A stretch of 64,000 nucleotides of DNA. Origin: Paucimonas lemoignei (GTDB taxonomy: Bacteria; Pseudomonadota; Gammaproteobacteria; Pseudomonadales; Pseudomonadaceae). The notes beneath the pieces are model-generated. The model searched no databases, was not told the origin of the DNA, and saw only the letters and a program-made list of their open reading frames with translations. The DNA is taken from the NCBI GenBank assembly GCA_900475325.1, contig LS483371.1:4898001-4962000 (forward strand). Reading direction: 5' to 3'. This document shows, piece by piece, positions 26,472 to 36,021 of this stretch (the stretch's first letter is position 1; every line of letters begins with the position of its first letter). The position numbers and the translations under genes were made by a program.

Positions 26472-27989
26472 ATGAGCACGCAAAAACTGCTGGACCTGAT
26501 GCGTCCGTACTGGGGCGACCGCAACACGGTCGCCAGCTATGTTGGCGGCGAGTTCATTGAAGGCCACGGCGACCCGGTCGAAGTGCGCAATGCTCACGAT
26601 GACAGCCTGATGCTGAGCTTCCCTGACGCCGATGCCTCCTTGGTGGAAACCATCGACGCCGCCGCCAAAACCGCTCAGGCGCAATGGGCGGGCCTGACCG
26701 CCCAAGCCCGTGGTCGCCTGATGTATCAGGTCGGTGCACTGATTCGCCAGGAAGCCGCCAGCCTGGCGCAGATCGAATCCATCACCGCCAACAAGCCAAT
26801 CCGCGATGCCAACGTCGAAGTGGCGAAAGTCGCCGAGATGTTCGAGTACTACGCCGGTTGGGCTGACAAGCTGCACGGCGAAGTGATCCCGGTGCCGACC
26901 TCGCACCTCAATTACGTGACCTACGAACCACTGGGCACCGTGCTGCAAATCACCCCGTGGAACGCACCGATTTTCACCTGCGGCTGGCAGATCGCACCGG
27001 CCATCACCGCCGGTAACGCGGTGATCCTCAAACCATCGGAACTGACGGCTTTGTCGTCCCTGGTGGTTGCGGTGCTGATCGAGCGCGCTGGCGTGCCAAA
27101 AGGTCTGGTCAACGTCGTGGCCGGTTTTGGCCACACTATCGGCCAGGCACTGATCGCCAAGGCTGACATCCGCAAAGTGGTATTCGTTGGCTCCCCCGCT
27201 ACCGGTCGCCACATCGCCACTGCGGCTGCGCAACGCTGCATCCCTTGCGTGCTGGAACTGGGCGGCAAGTCGGCCAACATCGTCTTCGAAGACGCTGACC
27301 TGGAAACCGCCCTGCGCGGCGCTCAGGCGGCGATTTTCTCCGGTGCCGGTCAAAGCTGTGTGTCCGGCTCGCGCCTGCTGGTGCAAGAGTCGATCTTCGA
27401 GCGCTTCACCAAAGCCCTGGCGGCCGCGGGCAAGCAGTTCAAAGTCGGTGACCCAAGCGATCCGGAAACTCAGATCGGCCCGATCAACAACGCCAAGCAA
27501 TACTCCCATGTGAAGTTCATGGTCGAAGGCGCGTTGAAAGACGGCGCCAAGCTGGTGGGCGTCGATGCCGATCCGCTGCCGAAAGGCCCGGGTTATTACG
27601 TCAACCCGACCGTGCTGGCGGGCCACAATGGGCTTTACTGTGCACAGGAAGAAATCTTCGGCCCAGTGGTCGTGGCGATTCCTTTCAAGGATGAAGCCGA
27701 TGCCATTCGCATTGCCAACGACAGCCGTTTTGGCCTGGCCGGTGGTGTCTGGACTCGTGATGTAGGCCGCGCTCATCGCGTCGCCAAGCAAGTGCGCGCC
27801 GGGACGTTCTGGGTAAACGGCTACAAGACCATTCACGTCAGCTCGCCGTTTGGTGGCTATGGCGACAGCGGCTACGGTCGCTCGTCGGGCCTCGACGCAC
27901 TGCGCGAGTACAGCGAAGTCAAAAGCGTCTGGGTCGAAACCTCGGCGGTCCCTGCCGCCAGCTTTGGTTACGGCGCGAGCCTGGAGTAA
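26472..27989 (+). CDS. NAD(P)-dependent aldehyde dehydrogenase
   Basis: This is an aldehyde dehydrogenase superfamily enzyme of 505 residues. It contains TPWNAPIFTCGWQIAPAI, VFVGSPATGRHIA at the cofactor site, the general-base glutamate in LELGGKSANIVF, the catalytic cysteine in GAGQSCVSGSRLLV and EEIFGPVVVAIPF. It lies in an operon between the hydroxyacid dehydrogenase and the M20 amidohydrolase. It probably oxidises an aldehyde formed in the same pathway. The substrate cannot be named from sequence. Confidence 0.92.
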   Translation: MSTQKLLDLMRPYWGDRNTVASYVGGEFIEGHGDPVEVRNAHDDSLMLSFPDADASLVETIDAAAKTAQAQWAGLTAQARGRLMYQVGALIRQEAASLAQIESITANKPIRDANVEVAKVAEMFEYYAGWADKLHGEVIPVPTSHLNYVTYEPLGTVLQITPWNAPIFTCGWQIAPAITAGNAVILKPSELTALSSLVVAVLIERAGVPKGLVNVVAGFGHTIGQALIAKADIRKVVFVGSPATGRHIATAAAQRCIPCVLELGGKSANIVFEDADLETALRGAQAAIFSGAGQSCVSGSRLLVQESIFERFTKALAAAGKQFKVGDPSDPETQIGPINNAKQYSHVKFMVEGALKDGAKLVGVDADPLPKGPGYYVNPTVLAGHNGLYCAQEEIFGPVVVAIPFKDEADAIRIANDSRFGLAGGVWTRDVGRAHRVAKQVRAGTFWVNGYKTIHVSSPFGGYGDSGYGRSSGLDALREYSEVKSVWVETSAVPAASFGYGASLE

Positions 27990-27994
27990 CCCTG

Positions 27995-29152
27995 ATGAAC
28001 ATCTCTAAAAATTTGATTGAGGACGCCACCCTGTGGCGTCGGGATTTCCACTCGGCACCAGAACTGGGTTTTGAAGAGCTGCGCACCTCAGAGCGGGTTG
28101 CGCAGTTGCTCGAAAGCTTCGGCATCGACGTGCATCGCGGCCTGGGCGGCACTGGCGTGGTCGGTGTGTTGCGCACTGGCGACGGCCCGAGCATCGGCAT
28201 CCGTGCCGACATGGACGCCCTGCCGATTCAGGAGCTAGGCGCTCACGCCCACTCTTCCACGCACAAAGGCTGCATGCACGCCTGTGGTCACGATGGGCAC
28301 ACGGCGATTCTGCTGGCCACCGCTCGGCATTTGAGCGAGACCCGCAACTTCAAGGGCACGGTGAATTTCGTGTTCCAGCCTGCCGAGGAAAACCTCGGTG
28401 GCGCGGGCAAGATGATCGACGACGGGCTGTTCGAACGCTTCCCGATGGAAGAGATTTATGGCCTGCATAATTGGCCTGGGGCACCGGCTGGTCAGGTGAT
28501 CATCAATCCGGGGCCGATGATGGCTTCGCTGGATACGTTCGAAATCACCCTTACCGGCAAAGGCAGCCACGCCGCCATGCCGGACAAAGGCGCTGATCCG
28601 ATTGTGGCCGCTGCACAGCTGGTGCTGGGTTTGCAGACCATCGTTTCCCGACGTTTATCACCGCTGGATTCGGCGGTGGTCAGCATCACTCAGTTCAATG
28701 CCGGTGAAGCGATCAACGTCATCCCGGAAACCGCCGTACTGCGTGGCACCGTGCGCTGTTTGCAGTCGCCGGTGCGGGACAAGGTCGAAAAATTGATTGG
28801 CGAGTTCGTCGAGCAACTGCCACTGGCGTACGGTGTGACGGGCAAGCTGGCGTACAAAGTCGGTTACCCGGTGACCGAGAACAACCCTGACGCGGCAGCG
28901 ACTATTCGCCGCGCAGCGATCAGCGCGGTGGGTGAAGCCAACGTGCAATGGGGCTGCAATCCGTCCATGGCGTCCGAGGATTTCGCCTACATGCTCAACG
29001 CCCGCCCTGGCGCTTACATCTGGCTGGGCGTAGACGGCGAAAAACCTTCAGCGGCGCTGCACAACCCGTACTACGACTTCAACGATCAAGTGATCGGCGC
29101 AGGCGTGGCGGTGTGGACGAAGTTGGTCGAGCAGGAATTACCGGTGGCCTGA
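27995..29152 (+). CDS. M20 family amidohydrolase (hippurate hydrolase / aminoacylase type)
   Basis: This metal-dependent amidohydrolase of 385 residues cleaves N-acyl amino acids or related amides in the cytoplasm (no signal peptide). The motifs are GIRADMDALPIQE, CMHACGHDGHTAILLA, and the glutamate pair in FQPAEENLGGAGKM. The dimerisation domain is near residues 180-290. It follows the aldehyde dehydrogenase by 5 bases and closes the operon. Its presence suggests that the pathway starts from, or passes through, an amide-linked compound. Confidence 0.92.
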   Translation: MNISKNLIEDATLWRRDFHSAPELGFEELRTSERVAQLLESFGIDVHRGLGGTGVVGVLRTGDGPSIGIRADMDALPIQELGAHAHSSTHKGCMHACGHDGHTAILLATARHLSETRNFKGTVNFVFQPAEENLGGAGKMIDDGLFERFPMEEIYGLHNWPGAPAGQVIINPGPMMASLDTFEITLTGKGSHAAMPDKGADPIVAAAQLVLGLQTIVSRRLSPLDSAVVSITQFNAGEAINVIPETAVLRGTVRCLQSPVRDKVEKLIGEFVEQLPLAYGVTGKLAYKVGYPVTENNPDAAATIRRAAISAVGEANVQWGCNPSMASEDFAYMLNARPGAYIWLGVDGEKPSAALHNPYYDFNDQVIGAGVAVWTKLVEQELPVA

Positions 29153-29162
29153 CATGCATTTT

Positions 29163-29238
29163 CTGTAGGAGCTGCCGAAGGCTGCGAATCGCGGCGTATC
29201 AGGCACATTGCTTTCGCAGCCTTCGGCAGCTCCTACAG
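29163..29238. repeat. Extragenic hairpin, GCTGCCGAAGGC family (copy 2)
   Basis: CTGTAGGAGCTGCCGAAGGC and complement. It follows the amidohydrolase stop by 10 bases and probably ends the operon transcript. Confidence 0.85.
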
Positions 29239-29277
29239 AGACCTCATTGGACTCGGATATCACTGCTCTTCACTGAT

Positions 29278-29442
29278 CCTGTGGGAGCGAGCTTGCTCGC
29301 GAAGAGGCCGGCACACCCGATACATTTCTGTGGGCAGGAACATGGCTTTCGCGAGCAAGGTGGAGCGCCACCCCGGTCGATCCCACAGGTCCTGTGTTTG
29401 CTGCGCGACAGCGCGCCGTCTGGACGACGTGGGCACTCCCAC
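29278..29442. repeat. Composite extragenic repeat, GCTTGCTC family, with decayed right arm (copy 1)
   Basis: The left arm CCTGTGGGAGCGAGCTTGCT pairs only partly with a right arm interrupted by about 17 extra bases (AAGGTGGAGCGCCACC). A conserved tail of about 55 bases follows, from GGTCCTGTGTTTGCTGCGCG to GGGCACTCCCAC. The same composite occurs intact at 52803-52950. It fills most of the gap between the amidohydrolase and sdaA. Confidence 0.8.
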
Positions 29443-29466
29443 GGGAATCGCTTTAGCAGTCAGCGA

Positions 29467-30843
29467 CTAACACTCCACCCACTTAACCGCCAGACCACCG
29501 CGCGAAGTTTCCTTGTATTTGTCGAGCATGTCCGCGCCGGTATCGCGCATGGTGCGGATTGCCTGGTCGAGGGAAATCAAATGCTCGCCATCGCCACGCA
29601 TGGACATCTGAGCGGCGTTGATGGACTTCACCGCTGCGATGGCGTTGCGTTCGATGCACGGCACTTGCACCAGGCCGCCGACCGGATCGCAGGTCAGGCC
29701 CAGGTTATGTTCCAGACCAATTTCCGCAGCGTTTTCGACCTGTTCCGGGGTCGCGCCAAGAATCTCTGCCAAGCCAGCCGCCGCCATGGCGCAGGCCGAA
29801 CCGACTTCCCCCTGGCAACCCACTTCCGCACCGGAAATCGACGCATTTTTCTTGCACAGAATGCCCACCGCTGCCGCGCTCAAAAAGAACCGCACGACGT
29901 CGTCTTCGTTGGCATCCGGATTGAATTTCATGAAGTAATGCAGCACCGCCGGGATGATCCCCGCCGCGCCATTGGTGGGCGCTGTCACCATGCGCCCGCC
30001 CGCCGCGTTCTCTTCGTTGACCGCCAGAGCGAACAGGTTGACCCATTCCATGGCGCTGAGGGTCGAGCTGATCACATTGGGCTTGCCCAGCTCTTGCAGG
30101 CTGCGATGCAGACGAAACGCGCGGCGGCGCACGTTCAAACCACCCGGCAGAATGCCCTCTTCGCTCAGGCCTTTGTTCACGCACGCCTGCATGGCGCCCC
30201 AGATGTGCAGAATCCGCGAGCGAATTTCCGCTTCAGTGCGCCAGGCTTTTTCGTTTTCCATCATCAACGCGGAAATGCTCAAGCCGTGTTGTTTGCACAG
30301 CCGCAACAGTTGGGCGCCGCTGGAGAAGTCGTAGGGCAGCTCTGTGCTGTCGTTATCCAGCACACCGCTGGCCGCCTGCTCGGCGTCCACCACAAAACCA
30401 CCGCCCACCGAATAGTAGGTCTGCTCGTAGACTTCACCGGTGCCACCGTAGGCAATGAGCGTCATGCCGTTGGGGTGATACGGCAAGCTTTCTTCCAGCA
30501 GCCGCATGTCTCGTTGCCAGTCGAAGGTGATGCGCTGTTCGCCACCGAGCATCAGCACCTGATCCTTGAGCACTGCCTCTACACGAGGAGCGACTTGCGC
30601 CGGGTCAACCTGATCAGGCCACTCGCCCATCAAGCCGATCACCGTGGCGCGGTCGCTGCCGTGACCAATGCCGGTGGCCGACAGCGAACCGTACAACTGC
30701 ACTTCGACACGCTCGACTTTGTGCAGCAACCCCGACTCACGCAACTGGCTGGAAAAGATCGCGGCGGCACGCATCGGGCCTACAGTGTGAGAACTGGAAG
30801 GGCCGATGCCGATTTTGAACATGTCGAAGACGCTGATAGCCAT
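29467..30843 (-). CDS. sdaA: L-serine ammonia-lyase, iron-sulfur dependent
   Basis: It deaminates L-serine to pyruvate and ammonium using a [4Fe-4S] cluster. The 458-residue single-chain form begins [20 protein letters not shown], with the SSSHTVGPM substrate motif. The cluster cysteines are in the [20 protein letters not shown] region and in [15 protein letters not shown]. The longer open frame upstream would overlap the divergent regulator and is rejected. It is divergent from a GcvA-like LysR gene, a common arrangement in Pseudomonas for serine/glycine catabolism. Paralogues exist, so the number in the gene symbol is tentative. Confidence 0.94.
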   Translation of the reverse strand: MAISVFDMFKIGIGPSSSHTVGPMRAAAIFSSQLRESGLLHKVERVEVQLYGSLSATGIGHGSDRATVIGLMGEWPDQVDPAQVAPRVEAVLKDQVLMLGGEQRITFDWQRDMRLLEESLPYHPNGMTLIAYGGTGEVYEQTYYSVGGGFVVDAEQAASGVLDNDSTELPYDFSSGAQLLRLCKQHGLSISALMMENEKAWRTEAEIRSRILHIWGAMQACVNKGLSEEGILPGGLNVRRRAFRLHRSLQELGKPNVISSTLSAMEWVNLFALAVNEENAAGGRMVTAPTNGAAGIIPAVLHYFMKFNPDANEDDVVRFFLSAAAVGILCKKNASISGAEVGCQGEVGSACAMAAAGLAEILGATPEQVENAAEIGLEHNLGLTCDPVGGLVQVPCIERNAIAAVKSINAAQMSMRGDGEHLISLDQAIRTMRDTGADMLDKYKETSRGGLAVKWVEC

Positions 30844-30969
30844 ACGGTTTGCTCGATTCGTGAGAGGCTGTCGCCCCGATAGACACTTATTATGTGTTGG
30901 CATTTTTAGGCGTCGGCCGAACGATCCACAAACGAAACTTCCTAAGCCACGGTTAAGCAGAACTGATCT

Positions 30970-31884
30970 ATGAGCAAAATCCTCACTGCGCAAATGCACG
31001 CATGGCTTCAGGTCTTCGCCTGTGCGGCACGGCATCTGTCGTTTACCCGCTGCGCTGAAGAGCTGCACGTCACCCCCGGCGCGATCAGCCAGCAGATGCG
31101 CCAACTGGAAGAGCGCCTGGGCTTTGCGCTGTTCCACCGGGTCGCGCGGGGGCTTGAGCTGACAGCAGAGGGTCAACGCCTGGCCATCGTCGCCAATGAA
31201 GTGCACAGCCGCATCGACGATGAACTGCGCCTGCTGCATTCCGGCCGCATCGGCGGCGTGTTCAAGCTGCGCTGTATTCCGTCATTCCTGAGCAAATGGC
31301 TGATGCCACGCCTGCCTCAGCTGGAGCGCGCCTTCCCGGACATTCAGCTGCGGATCATTGCCGAAGACAGCAGTGGCTCGTTGCGCGATGACGATTTCGA
31401 CCTGGCGATTGACCTCAACGACGGCAGTTATCCTGGGCTGATGACCACTTCGTTGCTGGAGGAAGAACTGTTCCCGGTCTGCTCCCCCGCTCTGCAGACC
31501 GGCAAGCCGCCGCTGGATACGCCGAGCCAGCTGGTGCACTACCCACTGCTGCACGACATCACTGCCTGGCGCGGCAGTTATGAATACGCTGAGTGGGAGT
31601 TCTACCTGAACGCCATCGGCGCGGCGGGCATCGACGTGCGTCGCGGCCACACCTTCAACCGCAACCACCTGACCATCGAAGCCGCGATCATGGGCATGGG
31701 CGTGGCCATTGCCCGTAAAGCGCTGATCACCAATGAGCTGGAAGAAGGCTCACTGATCATCCCATTCGGCCACCCGATTGCGGCGCGCAAGAAGTACGTA
31801 CTCGTCTACCGCGAAGGCGCCCTGCAAACCCCGGCACGCCGCGCGGTGCATGACTGGTTGGTAGAGCAGGCGTTGAAGTCTTGA
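30970..31884 (+). CDS. LysR-family regulator (GcvA-like)
   Basis: This 304-residue LysR regulator has an N-terminal helix-turn-helix ([36 protein letters not shown]) and a GcvA-type effector domain ([20 protein letters not shown]). It is divergent from sdaA with a 126-base shared promoter region and probably controls serine dehydratase in response to an amino acid. The effector is not known from sequence. Confidence 0.92.
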   Translation: MSKILTAQMHAWLQVFACAARHLSFTRCAEELHVTPGAISQQMRQLEERLGFALFHRVARGLELTAEGQRLAIVANEVHSRIDDELRLLHSGRIGGVFKLRCIPSFLSKWLMPRLPQLERAFPDIQLRIIAEDSSGSLRDDDFDLAIDLNDGSYPGLMTTSLLEEELFPVCSPALQTGKPPLDTPSQLVHYPLLHDITAWRGSYEYAEWEFYLNAIGAAGIDVRRGHTFNRNHLTIEAAIMGMGVAIARKALITNELEEGSLIIPFGHPIAARKKYVLVYREGALQTPARRAVHDWLVEQALKS

Positions 31885-31919
31885 GCTGACACGCAGAGAA
31901 CCTGTAGACGGCGCTGGAC

Positions 31920-31994
31920 CTGTAGGAGCTGCCGAAGGCTGCGAAAGCATCATTGCTGACACGCCGCCTTCGCAGCCTTCGGCAGCTCCTACAG
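31920..31994. repeat. Extragenic hairpin, GCTGCCGAAGGC family (copy 3)
   Basis: CTGTAGGAGCTGCCGAAGGC and complement (written from its second base), 36 bases after the LysR stop. The rest of the gap to 32305 holds a terminator-like stem at 32027 and no gene that I can support. Confidence 0.85.
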
Positions 31995-32021
31995 TTCGCA
32001 ACGCATTCATTCACCACAAAC

Positions 32022-32051
32022 AAAAACGCCGGGCAGATTAACTGTCCGGCG
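32022..32051. repeat. Left copy of an 18-bp direct repeat, part of a terminator-like stem
   Basis: AAAAACGCCGGGCAGATT occurs here and at 39389-39406, on either side of the effector island. Here it starts a 10-bp stem CGCCGGGCAG/CTGTCCGGCG with one G-U pair and no T-tract after it. The right copy is an intact terminator. It may be a relic of the junction created when the island entered. Confidence 0.65.
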
Positions 32052-32304
32052 CATGCCTGGCATTGATCACCGAGAAAAAACTTAACCCATCAGAAACATC
32101 CCACAACTTTTGTCGCCAGCTCCGGCAGACTATCAAAGTCTAAAAATGCAAAGTCCTGCGCTTCTACGGCTCAGGATCCGCCCATGCTCATCTTCGCGCG
32201 CAGCACCTCATTCAAGGCAAAAACCACTCGCCATTACGTTTTGTGTGTGACGTTGGGGGAGTGCAAGCCCCTCCTCAGCTTCGCTACTGGCGAGGAATGC
32301 TGAG

Positions 32305-35300
32305 ATGTCCTACAAAATCGGCGACTTGAGCCGTGGCCCTTGCTGTGAAATCAATAAACTCATCGTTCAGGTCGTCGGCAAGAATCATCCTGCGACCCAA
32401 CGTCTGGCGTTTTATGAAAAGGATGCCGACAAGCGTCTGGACGAGCTGACCGCCGAGGACGACCCGGAAACCGTCACGGCCTGGATGTGCAAGCCAAGCT
32501 CCCTGCATGTCTGGGGCTGGACTGGCGAACCCGGCCATCGCATGGTGCTGGAGGTTGAGGACGAACGCGGCGCGATCATTAAACTGCCGCTGCCTGACGT
32601 GCACATCACCATCCGGCAACTGGACAAACAGTGGAACCAGATCGTCCCGGTCCTGCCCTTCGTCCCGTTGCCCGGGATCAGCAGCGCGCAAGACCACGGC
32701 ACCCCGGTGCTTTGCCGCCCCGGCTACCTGTATGTGTTCATGGAAGGGCGGCTGTGGCGCGAACTGGAAATCCGTATCACGGATGAGCGGACCACTTACC
32801 ACGACATTGAGCTGGACAAATTTCGCGTTGAAGACGGCTTCGTCGACGACGCCCGGCTCGCCACCGGCAAGGCGCTGGATGATATCTGGTTGCCCGCCAA
32901 CTGGAATGACCGACGCGTCGACATCCAGCTGTGCTTCAGCGAAGTTCAGCTCAGCCATGCGCGACTCAAACGCCTTGAACAAGATCCGGCACTGCGCAGA
33001 CAGCGCTGCCAAAGCCCTGACCTGAGGGTGTCAAAAGAGGACTCCAAACGGCGCTTCACCGATAAGCCCGACGGTGCGGCGATGCTTGAGACGTTCCGCA
33101 GCTTTGACGCCTTTGACGAGATCAATCAGTCCCAGACCGCCGCCCACGCCACCTGGCTGAACCTCAAACAGCACGCGTTTCCCCTCTCGGTCCCGGCTCC
33201 GCAACGCGCACGGCAGGTCGGCTTTGAATGGATGCTTGATCAGCCTGCGCAGTATGTGTGTGATTTGAGTGGCGAGTTTCTGGCGAACGCCTTCATGGAT
33301 GCCCGGCAACATGTTTTGGCCTGTGAGAAAGGGGATGCCCCCTATCGCCCGCGGTTGCTGGAGACCGGTGCCTGGGCGCAACGCCTGGAGCAAATCGTGG
33401 CACCGGCTGACGGGGAAAACGTTGGGCTATGGGAAGCCCACCCGCCTGTAGCGGATGTGCTATCCAAAGCCCGGACCCGAGAGCTGCACGGCGTGATGGT
33501 GGTAGATACGCAATACCGGCTGCGGCATCTGAACATGCGCATTCAGGATCAGCGCAATTTGCTGCAACTGTGCGGGGAGCGAGCGCAGCACTATCCCTAC
33601 CACGGCAGTGCTTTGCTGCTGCAGCAACTGCTTGCCCCTGAGCGGATCAGGGGCAAGACGAACCCTCTGCATAAAAGGCTCGACAGTCTCAAAGAGCAGG
33701 GCTTGCGGGATATCAATCGTTTCACCGCCAGCAGTGAGCGGGCGCAACTTTGGCGTCAGCTGGAAATGTGCCAGTCGCTGTTAGGCGAATGCCTGCAACT
33801 CCCCGCTGCGGAACAAAGCCTTGCGGATCATTTCAGCCAGAACCATTTCTATTACGCGGCAGCTTTATATTTCGTCAGCCAACTGTTTGCCACCCTTGCC
33901 ATGCGCCCGGCGCAATCGGACCCGTTGGCGGCCAGTGCCGACATCACCGACGCAACAACCGGCCTGAGCCTCTACAGCGCCAATGCCAGTGCCGGGCAAC
34001 AATGGATTCACAAGGTCGTCAATGACACAGCGCATCCGCTGCACAGAATGCTCTGGCCTGACACTGACGCACAGAACCTGAACGCTCCTTACCAGCCGCC
34101 AACTGCGCCTAATGTCGATCATGGCGATGGCAGCTTTCGAGCTACGGAACTCGCGAAAGTCGAGCAGGAAGACCTATGGCCGGTCGAGCACTATCACACG
34201 ATCGACAGCCTGTTTCTGGCGAGTGTGTTGAAGAAGGGCGACCTGAAAAACACCCTTACTCTCGTCGCAAAAGCTGGCGCCGGGGCACTTGTAAGCATTG
34301 CTGAGAATATGCAGGGCGCCATTGAAGCCGCCGAGCGTGCCGTTGAGGCAGCAAAAGTTGCAGGGCTTGATGAGGCTGACACTAGGCCATGGCGCCTGAG
34401 TGAGGCACTGCATCGCCGCAGCATTGCTCAAATGCGCAGCATGCTGCCGCAATCTCTCGGGGATCTGCACTTTCTTCCTCGCAATGAGGCGTTGAACAAG
34501 GACTACTACGTCTTCGGCCTTGACGACGCTCCGACGAAAATACCCCGTTCAGCCCAGCCCTACGGTGTTTATCGCAACCAGCACGGCGTGCTGAACCCGC
34601 CCGCGGAAGAATTCGAGTACAGCCATCCCCAAGGGTTGCGCTCGGACCGAGTGGTGCTTGGCATGCCCCGTAATCACCGTACTGCACTGGCAGTCAGCCG
34701 CGTTAACCAGCGCTTCAATGAGGCGTGGCAAAACGAGATAACAACGCGCGTCGCTGAACACGGCACAAAGGTCACTGCTTTTGAACACGCGAAAATCCTG
34801 CGTGATGTGGCTCGGGACAGCTCGCTGGCCTGGATGCTGAACTCAGTTCCGGTGGCTGGGCTGATTGTGGGGCTGGAGATTTTTAATCTGACGAATGAGT
34901 TGGGGGCTAGAGGGCAGACAGGTCGGGAAAAAGGAGAGGGCCGAGCAAAGTTAGGGGTAGCCAGTGCGGTATTGGATTTAGTCATCGCGATGGAAGCGGT
35001 CACTGTGAAAATAGTGGCGAGCAACTCTCTGTTAGCCGTTGGGAAAAAAACAGTGTTCACCATTCCGGATGAAATGGCCAAAAAAGCTCTCGGGGCGCTT
35101 AGCAATCGGGTGGTGAAGAAACTAAGCTCTCGCCTCTTAGCATTGGTTGGTACTGGACTGACATTTACAGGAATCAGCCTTCATGACGCCTGGTATTCCT
35201 ATAAATGGAGCGACGATGCGTATATCGGCCATTTGATTATGGCCGCAGGAGGCTTGGCGGCTTCAGCTACCAATGTGATTATTCCAGGCACTCTATTTCT

Positions 35301-36021
35301 AGGTCTGTCTCGCTTGGGTTGGGTGGGCCTGGTTCTGATCGTAATAGGCGCTGGAGTGGCCTACGCATTAAGCAGCAAACCTATCGACGATTGGTTGCGC
35401 AAAGGGCCGTTTGGAGAAGACGCAGATGGGGTGGCGAGTCATCTGCAAAACCCCGAACTGGCTTTTTATTATCTGGTGGGCCTGTTCGCCAATGTTCGAA
35501 TCGGTATCTATCGCAATCCCGACTATATTCCTGATGCAAAGATTGATTACCGCGATCCTGTGCCCTTCCGCGTTCGAACCGCCGATACCTGCATTCGGAT
35601 TAAAAGCAATCTGAGCGGGCTCTTCAGTGGTCTGGATTATCGGGAAACCAAAGCGTTTCTCAACCTGAAAAGTTTTGAAATGTTCTATGAAACAAGCAGT
35701 GAAAGAAGCAGGACAACCAGCTCTCAAGTCGATGTAACACCAGTCGCGCACAGGCTCTGGCCCGAATCGCTGGAGCTGTTTGTAAAAACCCCGTTTTCTT
35801 ACGAGGCAGAACCTGCTGAAAATCTGCCCGAGGTTTATCACGTGTGGCGGGTACGTGCTCAATTGACCTTGAAAGACGGGCAACGCACCTGGGTCTTTCC
35901 AACACCGCCGCCCAAAGATCCAACACCTTTCAGCCCTGCCTATAGCAAACATGATTTTGAGTCTCGCAACACCCTCTTCTGGGCCGACGAAACCGAGCAC
36001 CGCGCCAAGGAGGTTAAATGA
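32305..36021 (+). CDS. Orphan type VI secretion effector, VasX / BTH_I2691-like, pore-forming type
   Basis: A large 1238-residue protein without signal peptide. The N-terminal 150 residues resemble the VasX N-terminal domain (GTPVLCRPGYLYVFMEGRLW). A long soluble middle follows. A hydrophobic block at about residues 840-1023 contains four candidate membrane helices (SVPVAGLIVGLEIFNL, LGVASAVLDLVIAMEAV, LIMAAGGLAASATNVIIPG, LGWVGLVLIVIGAGVAYAL), and a 215-residue soluble tail ends the protein. This layout fits colicin-like inner-membrane pore formers such as VasX. The last third uses lower-GC codons than the first. Its stop overlaps the first downstream paralogue (ATGA). No VgrG, Hcp, adaptor or structural T6SS gene is in the window. 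The family assignment is by pattern, not by search. Confidence 0.8.
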   Translation: MSYKIGDLSRGPCCEINKLIVQVVGKNHPATQRLAFYEKDADKRLDELTAEDDPETVTAWMCKPSSLHVWGWTGEPGHRMVLEVEDERGAIIKLPLPDVHITIRQLDKQWNQIVPVLPFVPLPGISSAQDHGTPVLCRPGYLYVFMEGRLWRELEIRITDERTTYHDIELDKFRVEDGFVDDARLATGKALDDIWLPANWNDRRVDIQLCFSEVQLSHARLKRLEQDPALRRQRCQSPDLRVSKEDSKRRFTDKPDGAAMLETFRSFDAFDEINQSQTAAHATWLNLKQHAFPLSVPAPQRARQVGFEWMLDQPAQYVCDLSGEFLANAFMDARQHVLACEKGDAPYRPRLLETGAWAQRLEQIVAPADGENVGLWEAHPPVADVLSKARTRELHGVMVVDTQYRLRHLNMRIQDQRNLLQLCGERAQHYPYHGSALLLQQLLAPERIRGKTNPLHKRLDSLKEQGLRDINRFTASSERAQLWRQLEMCQSLLGECLQLPAAEQSLADHFSQNHFYYAAALYFVSQLFATLAMRPAQSDPLAASADITDATTGLSLYSANASAGQQWIHKVVNDTAHPLHRMLWPDTDAQNLNAPYQPPTAPNVDHGDGSFRATELAKVEQEDLWPVEHYHTIDSLFLASVLKKGDLKNTLTLVAKAGAGALVSIAENMQGAIEAAERAVEAAKVAGLDEADTRPWRLSEALHRRSIAQMRSMLPQSLGDLHFLPRNEALNKDYYVFGLDDAPTKIPRSAQPYGVYRNQHGVLNPPAEEFEYSHPQGLRSDRVVLGMPRNHRTALAVSRVNQRFNEAWQNEITTRVAEHGTKVTAFEHAKILRDVARDSSLAWMLNSVPVAGLIVGLEIFNLTNELGARGQTGREKGEGRAKLGVASAVLDLVIAMEAVTVKIVASNSLLAVGKKTVFTIPDEMAKKALGALSNRVVKKLSSRLLALVGTGLTFTGISLHDAWYSYKWSDDAYIGHLIMAAGGLAASATNVIIPGTLFLGLSRLGWVGLVLIVIGAGVAYALSSKPIDDWLRKGPFGEDADGVASHLQNPELAFYYLVGLFANVRIGIYRNPDYIPDAKIDYRDPVPFRVRTADTCIRIKSNLSGLFSGLDYRETKAFLNLKSFEMFYETSSERSRTTSSQVDVTPVAHRLWPESLELFVKTPFSYEAEPAENLPEVYHVWRVRAQLTLKDGQRTWVFPTPPPKDPTPFSPAYSKHDFESRNTLFWADETEHRAKEVK

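Noticed and set aside
28948..30882. Open frame of 644 codons spanning the amidohydrolase end and antisense to sdaA
   Set aside because: It crosses two extragenic repeats and is antisense to a well-supported serine dehydratase.
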